Below are positions 17,849-27,186 of a stretch of DNA of 64,000 bases, one piece after another (position 1 is the first letter of the stretch; each line of letters starts with the position of its first letter). Source of the stretch: Marinobacter daepoensis DSM 16072 (GTDB lineage Bacteria; Pseudomonadota; Gammaproteobacteria; Pseudomonadales; Oleiphilaceae); contig NZ_ATWI01000010.1 of the NCBI RefSeq assembly GCF_000421165.1, forward strand, positions 372,001 through 436,000. The letters run 5' to 3'. The notes under the pieces were generated by a model. The model was not told the origin of the DNA and did no database searches. It saw nothing but the letters and a program-made list of their open reading frames with translations. The position numbers and the translations under genes are program-made.

Positions 17849-18655
17849 ATGCGGGTAGTATCAATCAGCGTCAATGGTCTTGAACAGGCTGTTGAAAAAG
17901 GTTTTTTTGACTGGCTTGCCGGGCAGGACGCTGATGTCGTCTGTGTGCAGGATCACCGCATGCGTGCCTACGAGATTGAAGACAAAAACCTGATTCCGGA
18001 AGGCTATGAAGCGTATTTTATTGATGGTGAACTGAACGAGCATGGGGGAGTGGGGATTTTTACCCGGCATTTCCCTAAGGCCATCATGTACGGCTTTGCG
18101 AATGAGCAGGCCGACCGTGAGGGGCGCTTCATACAGGCCGATTTCGATAAGGTATCGGTGGCCTGCGTGCTGGCACCCTGCGCCCTGGGGCGAGAGGAAG
18201 AGCTGATTGGGGAAGACGACCTGACGGTTCTTGATCACAAAGATGAGTTTATGGATGCTTTCGGCGTACACATGCAGAAAACCCTGCGTAAGCGCCGGCA
18301 GTTTATTTTCTGTGCGAACCTGCAGACAGCGCACCATGTGACGGATGCAAGCCCTCTGTATCACAAAACGGATTTTTCCGGTTTCCTGCCCCATGAACGG
18401 GCATGGCTGGATCGCCTTTTTGATGAAATGGGCTGTGTGGATGCCTTCCGTGAAATCAACAAGCAGAGTAATCAGTTCACCTGGTGGCCCGAACAGACTG
18501 AAGGTTCCCGCAAGAAAGCGGGTATCCGGGTGGATTACCAGCTGCTGACGCCGGGTATTCGCAAGACCATTCGTGATGGCTGGATTGATGAGGAGACCCG
18601 TTTCTCCGATCACGCTCCGGTGATTATGGATTACGACATCGAAATCGGGCTCTGA
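17849..18655 (+). CDS. crc: Crc, catabolite repression control protein (ExoIII-fold, catalytically degenerate)
   Basis: 268 residues with the exonuclease III/endonuclease-exonuclease-phosphatase fold. The best match I recall is Pseudomonas Crc: GRFIQADFDKVSVA, PHERAWLDRLF, QFTWWPEQ and VDYQLLTPGIRK all line up. Catalytic residues of true ExoIII are missing: the usual LQE Glu is VQD (Asp35), and the GDxN metal site is CANLQ (155-159); only SDHAPV near the C-terminus is kept. Crc acts with Hfq on A-rich mRNA sites to block translation of catabolic genes. Being divergent to pyrE strengthens the call. CbrA, CbrB and a CrcZ-like RNA lie at 51-56 kb. Confidence 0.88.
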   Translation: MRVVSISVNGLEQAVEKGFFDWLAGQDADVVCVQDHRMRAYEIEDKNLIPEGYEAYFIDGELNEHGGVGIFTRHFPKAIMYGFANEQADREGRFIQADFDKVSVACVLAPCALGREEELIGEDDLTVLDHKDEFMDAFGVHMQKTLRKRRQFIFCANLQTAHHVTDASPLYHKTDFSGFLPHERAWLDRLFDEMGCVDAFREINKQSNQFTWWPEQTEGSRKKAGIRVDYQLLTPGIRKTIRDGWIDEETRFSDHAPVIMDYDIEIGL

Positions 18656-18679
18656 GCCTGACGGTTTAACTGAGTTGTC

Positions 18680-18710
18680 GCGGGCCTGGAAACTCCCTCT
18701 CCGGGCCCGC
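18680..18710. terminator. Stem-loop between convergent crc and rph
   Basis: GCGGGCCTGGA (18680-18690) pairs with TCCGGGCCCGC (18700-18710) apart from one mismatch. There is no U tract, so it is a weak terminator candidate lying between the two stops. Confidence 0.4.
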
Positions 18711-18717
18711 GGTCGGT

Positions 18718-19434
18718 CTACTCGGCCAAAGCCGCTTTCTGAATTTCAAACAGCTCGTTAATCGCTTTTCTTGCCAGCACCAGCATGCTGTCCAGTTCAG
18801 ACTGCTCGAACGGAGCGCCCTCTGCGGTTCCCTGAATTTCAATAAAGCCGCCACGGTCAGTCATGATCACGTTCATGTCGGTTTCGGCTTCAGAATCTTC
18901 CGGATAGTCCAGATCGGCCACCGGGGTGCCCTTGAATACACCGACGGAGATGGCCGCAACCATTTGCTTGAGCGGCGATTTCTTCAGGCGCTTTTCCTTC
19001 ACGAGGTGATTCAGTGCGTCGACCAGCGCCACGCAGCCGCCGGTAATTGCTGCAGTACGAGTGCCACCGTCTGCCTGAATAACATCGCAATCAATGGTGA
19101 TGGTGTGTTCACCCAAAGCTTCCAGGTCGACGGCTGCGCGCAGGCTGCGGCCGATCAGTCGCTGAATTTCCACGGTACGGCCACCTTGTTTGCCGCGAGC
19201 TGCTTCGCGCCCCATCCGGCTGCCTGTTGACCGGGGTAGCATGCCATACTCAGCGGTAATCCAGCCCTTGCCCTCGCCACGAAGGAAGGGAGGTACCTTG
19301 TTCTCGACAGAGGCCGTGCAGATGACCTTGGTGTCGCCGAACTCAACCAGCACTGAGCCTTCGGCATGGCGGGTATAGTTACGGGTGATGCAGACGTCTC
19401 TGGGTTGCTCGGGCGTTCTGCCGCTTGGTCGCAT
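18718..19434 (-). CDS. rph: RNase PH
   Basis: 238 residues with the family hallmarks [12 protein letters not shown], the phosphate-site region around [18 protein letters not shown], and RIGRSLR-type RLIGRSLRA. It is a phosphorolytic 3'-5' exoribonuclease that trims tRNA 3' ends. Unlike the E. coli K-12 allele there is no frameshift. Divergent from yicC, a conserved pairing; the 175-bp intergenic region 19435-19609 holds both promoters, without boxes I can call confidently. Confidence 0.96.
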   Translation of the reverse strand: MRPSGRTPEQPRDVCITRNYTRHAEGSVLVEFGDTKVICTASVENKVPPFLRGEGKGWITAEYGMLPRSTGSRMGREAARGKQGGRTVEIQRLIGRSLRAAVDLEALGEHTITIDCDVIQADGGTRTAAITGGCVALVDALNHLVKEKRLKKSPLKQMVAAISVGVFKGTPVADLDYPEDSEAETDMNVIMTDRGGFIEIQGTAEGAPFEQSELDSMLVLARKAINELFEIQKAALAE

Positions 19435-19609
19435 AGTAGGTCCTGTCGTTCAATGAAGAATGTCCGGCCTTTGCCGGGTGATTCGTAAGAAAGGGCCGGA
19501 GTATAGCACGCCCCTGGTGCCGGCTGGACTGTGCGGCTTTAGTCGGGTTCGCAGGCCGGGTCTGTTGGCTGGTAGACTGGCCTGATCTGTCTACCGATGG
19601 GGAGCCATT

Positions 19610-20479
19610 ATGATTCGCAGTATGACTGCTTTTGCCCGCAAGGACGTCCGTGGAGACTGGGGGACGCTGACCTGCGAAATCCGTACGGTTAACCACCGCT
19701 ATCTGGAGCCTTCATTCCGGCTGCCGGAGGCATTCCGGGAGCTGGAAAACCGGTTCCGGGAAGAGCTTCGGAGGAAGGGGCTGAAACGGGGCAAGGTGGA
19801 TATTTCCATGCGGCTGCAATCCGAGGAGCAGGCAGTGCAGGGGTTTGAAATCTGTGAGGACGTCGCCAGAGCGGTTAACGATGCGGCTAATCACATCAAC
19901 CGTATGCTCGACAATCCGGCGCATATCAATGCGCTGGATATTTTGCGCTGGCCGGGGGTTTTGTCGGTTCCGGAGCAGGATTACAGCGCCGCACGTGAAG
20001 CGGCTGTTGAGCTGTTTTCTGAGACGATCACTGAACTCGTCAGTGTCCGGGAGAGGGAAGGAGAACGTCTTCGCCCGCTGTTCGAAGAGCGTCTGGCAAC
20101 CATGGGGGCGTTAGTGGAAGAAGTGCGCACCAGGTTACCCGAGTTGTTGGCGGCTCAGGAGAAAAACCTTCGGGATCGCTTTGAAAAGGCGCGGGTGGAG
20201 CTGGATTCTGACCGGGTGGCCCAGGAGATGGTGATGCTGGCCCAGAAGTGCGATGTGGCTGAAGAGTTGGATCGGCTGGAGGCGCACATCAGTGAAGTCA
20301 CAGAGTCCTTGCAGGGGAATGATGCGGTTGGCCGCAGGCTGGATTTCCTGATGCAGGAACTGAACCGGGAGGCTAATACTCTTAGCAGTAAGAGTATTGA
20401 CGCCGGTGTGACCCGCTCTGCGGTGGAGCTCAAAGTATTGATTGAGCAAATGCGGGAGCAGGTTCAGAATCTGGAGTAG
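19610..20479 (+). CDS. yicC: YicC/YloC family endoribonuclease
   Basis: 289 residues, with the N-terminal MIRSMTAFAR and the RTVNHRYLEP segment diagnostic of the family and the C-terminal SSKSIDAGVTRSAVELKVLIEQMREQVQN segment near the end. The family has been shown to be a toroidal RNA endonuclease. An ATG with GGGGAGCC upstream is the only sensible start. Followed by an intrinsic terminator at 20484-20512. Confidence 0.94.
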   Translation: MIRSMTAFARKDVRGDWGTLTCEIRTVNHRYLEPSFRLPEAFRELENRFREELRRKGLKRGKVDISMRLQSEEQAVQGFEICEDVARAVNDAANHINRMLDNPAHINALDILRWPGVLSVPEQDYSAAREAAVELFSETITELVSVREREGERLRPLFEERLATMGALVEEVRTRLPELLAAQEKNLRDRFEKARVELDSDRVAQEMVMLAQKCDVAEELDRLEAHISEVTESLQGNDAVGRRLDFLMQELNREANTLSSKSIDAGVTRSAVELKVLIEQMREQVQNLE

Positions 20480-20483
20480 GTTC

Positions 20484-20512
20484 CCGGGCGGAGTATGCCT
20501 CCGCCCGGTTTT
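20484..20512 (+). terminator. Intrinsic terminator of yicC
   Basis: A perfect 10-bp stem CCGGGCGGAG/CTCCGCCCGG (20484-20493, 20499-20508), 5-nt loop and TTTT, 5 bp after the yicC stop. Confidence 0.85.
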
Positions 20513-20517
20513 GCCAG

Positions 20518-21396
20518 CTAGCCGGCGGGCTTGATGGCGAGAAGGTCGGTGCGAAGGTGAGTCAGGACTTTTTCAGCGGTGTTGCCGATGACTCGTGCTG
20601 CTAAGCCGGTTTTTCCCGTTGTGCCGATGACGACCATGTCGGCTTTGATGCGGTTGGCGACACTGGGAATGACTTTCTGTGCCGGACCGGCTTCGAGGTG
20701 GATCTGTTCCGGGGGCAGATGCCAGGTGTTGCACAGGTGTTCAATTCTGGGCTTCAGTGCAGCTTCACGTTTGCGTGCGTGAGCTGCCATGTCGATGATA
20801 TCCAGATCGGCGAGAACAACCGATGTGTGCAGGGCATGCACCAGGTGCAGATCGGTTTCCATGGCCCTGGCCAGTTTCGAAGCCTGCTCGATAATTCGGG
20901 TGTTCAACGCTTTTTTCGCCGGTTTGTCCGTGCTCAGGTCGACGGCCGCCAGGATCGGGTGTGCCCGGTTCCATTTTTTTTCGGCGACCAGCATGACAGG
21001 GGCAGGACATTCCCGTATCAGGTGCCAGTCTGTGGGAGTGTACAGAAAGTGCTCTGAGCGGTGCCCGGTCTTCACAACCGCCATAGCGTCCGTCTGTTGG
21101 CATCGCTCAATGATCCACTGATGGATGTTCTTTTCCCAGACGGTAAGAAGATCGATCTGCAGATCCTGGCAATCAGCCAGCGCGAGCATCTGTTCCAGCC
21201 ATTTCTGCCGATGTTCGATCAGGGCTTCCCTGGCGGTTTGCTGAACCGTGGGATCTGCTGGCAAGGCGTCCAGATACTCGTGAACGAAGGCCACGACCTC
21301 AAGCGCTGCACCGGTTGTCCTGGCCAGCTCTATTCCCCGCCCCAGTGCTTTCTGATGCTTGTGAGCGGGGTCCATGATGATAAGCAGTTTGTCCAT
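20518..21396 (-). CDS. Tandem universal stress protein (UspE-like)
   Basis: 292 residues made of two Usp domains, about 1-145 and 150-292. The second carries the ATP-binding glycine motif GTTGKTGLAARVIGNTA; the first has a weaker version (KTGHRSEHF). The start at 21396 (MDKLLII) is supported by a GGAACGGAAC upstream tract. UspE-type proteins are soluble stress proteins linked to survival, motility and adhesion. It is transcribed alone, convergent with yicC. Confidence 0.88.
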   Translation of the reverse strand: MDKLLIIMDPAHKHQKALGRGIELARTTGAALEVVAFVHEYLDALPADPTVQQTAREALIEHRQKWLEQMLALADCQDLQIDLLTVWEKNIHQWIIERCQQTDAMAVVKTGHRSEHFLYTPTDWHLIRECPAPVMLVAEKKWNRAHPILAAVDLSTDKPAKKALNTRIIEQASKLARAMETDLHLVHALHTSVVLADLDIIDMAAHARKREAALKPRIEHLCNTWHLPPEQIHLEAGPAQKVIPSVANRIKADMVVIGTTGKTGLAARVIGNTAEKVLTHLRTDLLAIKPAG

Positions 21397-21470
21397 GTTC
21401 CGTTCCATCGTGTTGGATAGTTCTAGTCCGGGATACTATCAGCTGTTCCGGCTTCGGGGTGCGGATATAA

Positions 21471-22181
<711 letters not shown>

Positions 22182-22268
22182 TGGTGGTTTTCACTGTATA
22201 CAAATTGAGCCGGGGCCAGTAAACTACGCGGTCTGCTAAAACAGTGATTTTTTTGTTCGGGGAAGATA

Positions 22269-22481
22269 ATGGCACGAGTTACCGTTGAAGATTGTCTGGA
22301 AAACGTAGATAACCGCTTCCAGCTGGTCATGCTGGCCACCAAGCGCGCCCGCCAGATTGCCACCAAGGGTGCTGAGCCGATGGTGCCGGAAGAGAATGAT
22401 AAGCCGACGGTCATTGCCCTGCGTGAGATTGCTGAAGGTAAGGTAAGCCGCGATCTTCTGTTGGAAGAAGACGAAGACTGA
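22269..22481 (+). CDS. rpoZ: RNA polymerase omega subunit
   Basis: 70 residues, [20 protein letters not shown] start, with the conserved ATKRARQIA helix. It assists beta' folding and forms part of the ppGpp binding site 1 of RNA polymerase. It precedes spoT, separated by an intrinsic terminator at 22604-22636, so spoT probably depends on read-through or on its own promoter. Confidence 0.97.
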   Translation: MARVTVEDCLENVDNRFQLVMLATKRARQIATKGAEPMVPEENDKPTVIALREIAEGKVSRDLLLEEDED

Positions 22482-22603
22482 GAGGTTTTGTTGCCGGCCC
22501 CGGCCTTTTGGGGCGGGAAAGTGCGTGCCGGTAACCGAGAAGCATTGAAATCTGCCTCCGCAGTTTTATAGTGTATCTATAGAACCTGCCAGGAAGGAAA
22601 AAG

Positions 22604-22636
22604 AAAGCCCGGATGCTTGCATTCGGGCTTTTTTTT
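22604..22636 (+). terminator. Intrinsic terminator between rpoZ and spoT
   Basis: A 12-bp stem (22604-22615 with 22620-22631, one G-U pair), CTTG loop and a run of eight T. It lies 122 bp past rpoZ and only 31 bp before the spoT start, so it could act as a partial terminator or attenuator for spoT. Confidence 0.9.
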
Positions 22637-22666
22637 CCCGGTTAGAACAGAGACAACGGAGGCGCG

Positions 22667-24811
22667 GTGGCGGTAGCAGAGTCAACAGTGGAAGAGCTGG
22701 CGAAACAGCTCAGTTCCTACCTTGATACCAATCGCATCAATCAGGTGCGACGGGCATACTATTACGCGGAACAGGCCCATGAGGGCCAGATGCGAAAAAG
22801 TGGTGACCGCTATATAACCCATCCGCTGGCTGTGGCTGGGATTCTGGCCGACCTGCGTCTTGACCATCAGAGCCTGATGGCCGCCATGCTTCATGATGTC
22901 ATTGAAGATACGGGGATTCCCAAAGACGCCCTGTCCGAGCAATTCGGTGAAGACGTGGCCGAACTGGTGGACGGGGTTTCCAAGCTGACTCAGATCGAAT
23001 TCCGGTCGCGGGCTGAGGCACAGGCAGAAAATTTCCAGAAAATGACCCTGGCGATGGCCAAGGATATTCGGGTCATTCTGGTCAAGCTGGCTGACCGCTT
23101 GCACAATATGCGTACATTAGGCCCGATGCCCTATGAGAAGCGCCTGCGCATCGCCACGGAAACCCTCGATATCTATGCCCCGATCGCTAACCGCCTGGGC
23201 ATGCATTCCATCTGCACAGAACTTGAAGATCTGGGCTTTTCATCGCTTTACCCCATGCGTTCCAAATACATCTCCAAAGCGGTGGAGAAACTCCGGGGCA
23301 GTCACCGGGAAATTATTGAGGATATTCGGGGCAAGCTTCAGGAGAAGCTCGAAGAGCGCGGGTTGCCCGGCCGTATCATGGGCCGTGAGAAACACTTGAA
23401 CTCCATCTACAACAAAATGAAGTTCAAGCAGAAGTCCTTCCATGAAATCATGGATGTGTATGCCTTCCGGATCATCACGGACACCGAAGACAACTGTTAC
23501 CGCATTCTCGGAGCTGTACACAGTCTCTACAAACCATTACCCGGGCGATTCAAGGATTACATCGCCATGCCCAAGGCCAATGGGTACCAGTCCATCCACA
23601 CTACGTTGTTTGGCATGCATGTGAACATCGAGATCCAGATCCGGACGGAAGAGATGGAGCACATAGCCAATAACGGGATTGCCGCGCACTGGATGTACAA
23701 AAACGAAGCCTCTGGTGTGACCACCATTAATCAGTCACGTGTAGACCGGTGGGTGAAGGGCCTGATGGAAATGCGCGAACGTGCCGATGACTCCATGGAG
23801 TTTATTGAGCACGTGAAAGTGGACCTGTTTCCGGATGAAATCTACGTCTTTACGCCGAAGGGCCGGATTATGGAGCTGCCCAGCGGTGCCACGCCGGTGG
23901 ATTTTGCTTACGCTATTCATACCGATATCGGCAACGCAGCAGTTGCCTGCCGGATCAACCGGAACCTTGCCTCTCTGAGCCAGCCTTTGCAAAGCGGTCA
24001 GACCGTCGAGATTATTACGGCCCCGGGGGCCCGGCCCAATCCAGCGTGGCTCAGCTTCGTGGTGACCGGCAAAGCACGGAGCAGCATCCGGCACGTACTT
24101 AAAACCCGAAAACGGGCAGAGTCCATGGAGCTTGGCCGCACTCTGCTCAAGCGTTCGCTCAAAGGATTCGGAACGAAGTTGTCGGATGTCAGCGATGCTC
24201 AGAAGCAATCAGTGGTTAACCATAACCAAGTCAACAGCTTTGACGACCTGATCAGCGATATCGGTCTTGGCAATCGGATGGCGTATCTGGTGGCCCGTCA
24301 GCTGGTTTCTGGCAATGAGGTGCTGGACGCGCCAGCAAACCTGGAGAACGCGCCGGACAGCAAGCAGGGCGCGGTCACCATCCGGGGCACCGAGGGCCTG
24401 CTGGTGCGGTTTGCCAGTTGCTGCAAGCCGATTCCCGGAGATCCCGTGGTTGGGGTGATGGATTCCGGTAACGGTATGGTGATTCATTCGGATACCTGTT
24501 TACGACTGCCGGAGGACGATGAAGGGCGGGCACGTCTCACGCATCTCAAGTGGGCCAAAGACATCACCGATGAGTTTTCGGTTGAGCTCAGAGTAGAGCT
24601 GGAACGTCAGCGTGGTGTGATTGCCGAAATGGCGAACGCGGTGGCCATGGCGGATGGCAATATTGAACGCATCAGTGTTGAAGACCAGAATGCGAAGTTC
24701 GGGATCGTTAACCTGGTGGTGCATGTTCATGGCCGGAAGCATCTGGCCAGAGTAATGCGACGGGTCCGCAATATTCGGGCTGTGACCCATATCAGCCGGG
24801 TGCGGCACTAA
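22667..24811 (+). CDS. spoT: Bifunctional (p)ppGpp synthetase/hydrolase
   Basis: 714 residues. The start is a GTG with GGAGG 5 nt upstream. Domain order: HD hydrolase with HDVIEDT, RelA/SpoT synthetase (GREKHLNSIYNKMK; YQSIHTTLFG), TGS (VFTPKGRIMELPSGATPVDFAYAIH), a conserved Cys pair region (RFASCCKPIPGD) and a C-terminal ACT domain. The intact HD motif argues for active ppGpp hydrolysis. It controls the stringent response, together with dksA at 57.1 kb, which acts with ppGpp on RNA polymerase. Confidence 0.96.
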   Translation: MAVAESTVEELAKQLSSYLDTNRINQVRRAYYYAEQAHEGQMRKSGDRYITHPLAVAGILADLRLDHQSLMAAMLHDVIEDTGIPKDALSEQFGEDVAELVDGVSKLTQIEFRSRAEAQAENFQKMTLAMAKDIRVILVKLADRLHNMRTLGPMPYEKRLRIATETLDIYAPIANRLGMHSICTELEDLGFSSLYPMRSKYISKAVEKLRGSHREIIEDIRGKLQEKLEERGLPGRIMGREKHLNSIYNKMKFKQKSFHEIMDVYAFRIITDTEDNCYRILGAVHSLYKPLPGRFKDYIAMPKANGYQSIHTTLFGMHVNIEIQIRTEEMEHIANNGIAAHWMYKNEASGVTTINQSRVDRWVKGLMEMRERADDSMEFIEHVKVDLFPDEIYVFTPKGRIMELPSGATPVDFAYAIHTDIGNAAVACRINRNLASLSQPLQSGQTVEIITAPGARPNPAWLSFVVTGKARSSIRHVLKTRKRAESMELGRTLLKRSLKGFGTKLSDVSDAQKQSVVNHNQVNSFDDLISDIGLGNRMAYLVARQLVSGNEVLDAPANLENAPDSKQGAVTIRGTEGLLVRFASCCKPIPGDPVVGVMDSGNGMVIHSDTCLRLPEDDEGRARLTHLKWAKDITDEFSVELRVELERQRGVIAEMANAVAMADGNIERISVEDQNAKFGIVNLVVHVHGRKHLARVMRRVRNIRAVTHISRVRH

Positions 24812-24885
24812 GACCTTTACGTGGTTGACAGTAGCCTCACCCAAAGGTGACGATTGGCGTTTTGGAAAAGAGGAAAATGCAGGAC

Positions 24886-25272
24886 ATGACCAACAAATCT
24901 GTTATCCAGACCGAGAGCGCCCCGCAGGCGATCGGTACATACTCCCAGGCAGTAAAGGCCGGAGATACCGTGTATCTGTCTGGCCAGATTCCACTGGACC
25001 CTGAAACCATGGAGGTGGTAGCCGGTGATTTTGCCGCCAAGACCCGTCAGGTGTTTGAGAACCTGAAAGCCGTTTGCGAAGCGGCGGGCGGAGAGCTCAA
25101 AGACATCGTCAAACTGAACATCTACATGACCGACCTGGCGAACTTTGCCACCGTCAATGAAATCATGGCGACCTACTTCCAGGAACCCTATCCGGCGCGC
25201 GCCGCCGTTGGTGTGGCTGCGCTGCCGAAAGGTGTGCCAGTGGAAATGGAAGCCGTGATGGTGCTCAGCTGA
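24886..25272 (+). CDS. ridA: RidA family enamine/imine deaminase
   Basis: 128 residues starting at [10 protein letters not shown]. In-frame ATGs at 24877 and 24886 compete; I prefer 24886 because it gives the usual 128 residues and puts the essential arginine at position 105 (PYPARAAV), the number used for RidA. It hydrolyses reactive 2-aminoacrylate-type enamines released by PLP enzymes. It follows spoT by 74 bp on the same strand, a frequent gammaproteobacterial order. Confidence 0.93.
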   Translation: MTNKSVIQTESAPQAIGTYSQAVKAGDTVYLSGQIPLDPETMEVVAGDFAAKTRQVFENLKAVCEAAGGELKDIVKLNIYMTDLANFATVNEIMATYFQEPYPARAAVGVAALPKGVPVEMEAVMVLS

Positions 25273-25276
25273 GCCG

Positions 25277-26143
25277 TCAGAGCTGCCTGATCATCTCCAG
25301 GTACCCCGTACGGAAGTCGGGGTACCGGAAGGTAAACCCGCTTTCCAGTAGTTTCTGATTGCTGCACCGCTTGCTTCCGGCCCGTCCTCCCTTGCGGGCT
25401 CCCTCGACGGGCGCCTTGCACGGTATTTGCTCTCGAACCCAGTTAACCACTTCGTCCAGCCTCACTGGCTCACAATCACTGGCAATATACAGCGGCTCAG
25501 GCGGATGCCCGGAGAGCGCTTTCTGAGCCAGCCACGCCACGGCATTGGCTGCATCTGTTTCGTGTATGCGGTTGCTGAACGGCGCTGGGGTCTGAGGGTT
25601 CATTCGACCTTCCAGCACCTCTTCCAGAAAACGTTGGCGACTGGGGCCATAGATGCCGCTGAAACGGATCACTGTCGCGGGTTGGCCACTGTTCAGGGCC
25701 GTTTGTTCCCCTTGCAGGATTTGTTGGCCGGTAAATCGATCAGGGGCGGCCGAGCTGCTTTCATTCACCCAGCTGTCGTCGTCCTGGGCAAAGACGCTGG
25801 TGCTGCTGATGAAGATCAGGTGCTTGAGGGGGCGATTGCCAATGGCAGAGAGAAGGTTTTCAAGGCCCGTTACGTAAGCCTGATTATACCCCTGTTCGTC
25901 ATAGCTGGACGGCGTCAGGCAGTAGATCACCACATCAAGGTGGTCCGGAAGCTTGCCGGACAGAGTATCTGGTTGAGTAAGATCTGCGCCGATGCCTTTA
26001 ACGCGACTGGGGACACGGTCAGGGTTGCGGCGCAGCCCGTAAACATCTCCGGTCGCCAGCAGCGAGGTGGCGATCTCTCCGCCGAGCTTACCGCAACCTG
26101 CGACCAGGATTTGTGGTGCGCGCTCATGATCAGACATTGCCAT
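25277..26143 (-). CDS. NAD(P)-dependent SDR/epimerase-like protein (YeeZ-like)
   Basis: About 288 residues. The N-terminal ILVAGCGKLGGEIA is a Rossmann dinucleotide motif of the extended/atypical SDR type, as in E. coli YeeZ. The canonical YxxxK pair is not obvious, and the active site is uncertain. ATGs at 26143 and 26137 and a TTG at 26155 are all in frame; AAGGA upstream favours 26143. Convergent with ridA (4 bp between stops) and divergent from oxyR. Confidence 0.75.
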   Translation of the reverse strand: MAMSDHERAPQILVAGCGKLGGEIATSLLATGDVYGLRRNPDRVPSRVKGIGADLTQPDTLSGKLPDHLDVVIYCLTPSSYDEQGYNQAYVTGLENLLSAIGNRPLKHLIFISSTSVFAQDDDSWVNESSSAAPDRFTGQQILQGEQTALNSGQPATVIRFSGIYGPSRQRFLEEVLEGRMNPQTPAPFSNRIHETDAANAVAWLAQKALSGHPPEPLYIASDCEPVRLDEVVNWVREQIPCKAPVEGARKGGRAGSKRCSNQKLLESGFTFRYPDFRTGYLEMIRQL

Positions 26144-26219
26144 AGACAATTTCAATCCTTATGCTTTGGCTGATAAAGTAAGTGAAACTTCGACCTGAGT
26201 ACGTTGACCGGAGCTCACC

Positions 26220-27179
26220 ATGACCCTCACCGAGTTACGATACGTTGTTACGCTTGCCCGGGAAAGGCATTTTGGCCGTGCAGCGGAGCGTTGTCACGTC
26301 AGCCAGCCGACCCTCAGCGTGGCCGTCAAAAAGCTGGAGGATGAACTCGGTATTCCGTTGTTTGAGCGCAGCAAGAGCAGCATTCGGGTAACGGAAGTCG
26401 GCCAGCGCATCATTGAACAGGCCCAACGGGTTCTGGATCAGGTTGGCGTGATCAGAGACATGGCTCAGGACGGCAAGAATCAGCTGAATTCGCCGTTGAA
26501 AGTAGGAGCGATCTACACCATCGGGCCTTACCTGTTTCCCCACCTGTTGCCGGAACTGCGCCGTGCGGCCCCGGAAATGCCTCTGTATATAGAAGAAAAC
26601 TATACCGCTAACCTGCGACAAAGACTGCGGCACTCAGAGCTGGATGCGATTATCATCGCTCTGCCGTTTGAGGAGCCGGAAGTGGTTACCCTGCCGCTTT
26701 ACGATGAACCCTTTGTGGTGCTGCTGCCGGCCAATCACCCCCTGACCAGGAAAGAACAGGTCACTGCCGAAGAAATGGCGAAGGAGCAGTTGCTGTTGCT
26801 TGGCCCGGGCCATTGTTTCCGGGACCAGGTGCTTGAATCTTGTCCGCCCCTGGTGGATGCCATTACAAAGCGCGCGGATCATGGCAAGCCGGAGCTGGTC
26901 ACAGAAGGCAGTTCGCTGGAAACCATACGGCACATGGTGGCCTCGGGTCTCGGTATAACAGTGTTGCCACTTTCCGCCGCCACCGCCATCAAATACCAGG
27001 AAGACATTCTGGCGGTTCGGCCGTTTGCGCCACCCGTTCCGTTCCGGACGGTGGCACTAGCCTGGCGGGTAACCTTCCCACGGCCCAAGGCTATTGATGT
27101 TCTGTCGCTGGCAGCCAGCCAGTGCCGGGTAATAGAGAAAGCCAAAACCGAAACCCCTGCAGTTGCCGAAAACGCCTGA
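26220..27179 (+). CDS. oxyR: OxyR, peroxide-sensing LysR-type regulator
   Basis: 319 residues with an N-terminal LysR winged helix-turn-helix (residues 1-60; FGRAAERCHVSQPTLS) and a periplasmic-binding-like sensor domain. The redox cysteines fall exactly at Cys199 and Cys208 in GHCFRDQVLESC, the E. coli numbering, so peroxide sensing through a disulfide is expected. recG begins 7 bp downstream and is co-transcribed, as in Pseudomonas. Confidence 0.95.
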   Translation: MTLTELRYVVTLARERHFGRAAERCHVSQPTLSVAVKKLEDELGIPLFERSKSSIRVTEVGQRIIEQAQRVLDQVGVIRDMAQDGKNQLNSPLKVGAIYTIGPYLFPHLLPELRRAAPEMPLYIEENYTANLRQRLRHSELDAIIIALPFEEPEVVTLPLYDEPFVVLLPANHPLTRKEQVTAEEMAKEQLLLLGPGHCFRDQVLESCPPLVDAITKRADHGKPELVTEGSSLETIRHMVASGLGITVLPLSAATAIKYQEDILAVRPFAPPVPFRTVALAWRVTFPRPKAIDVLSLAASQCRVIEKAKTETPAVAENA

Positions 27180-27186
27180 GGGCCGT

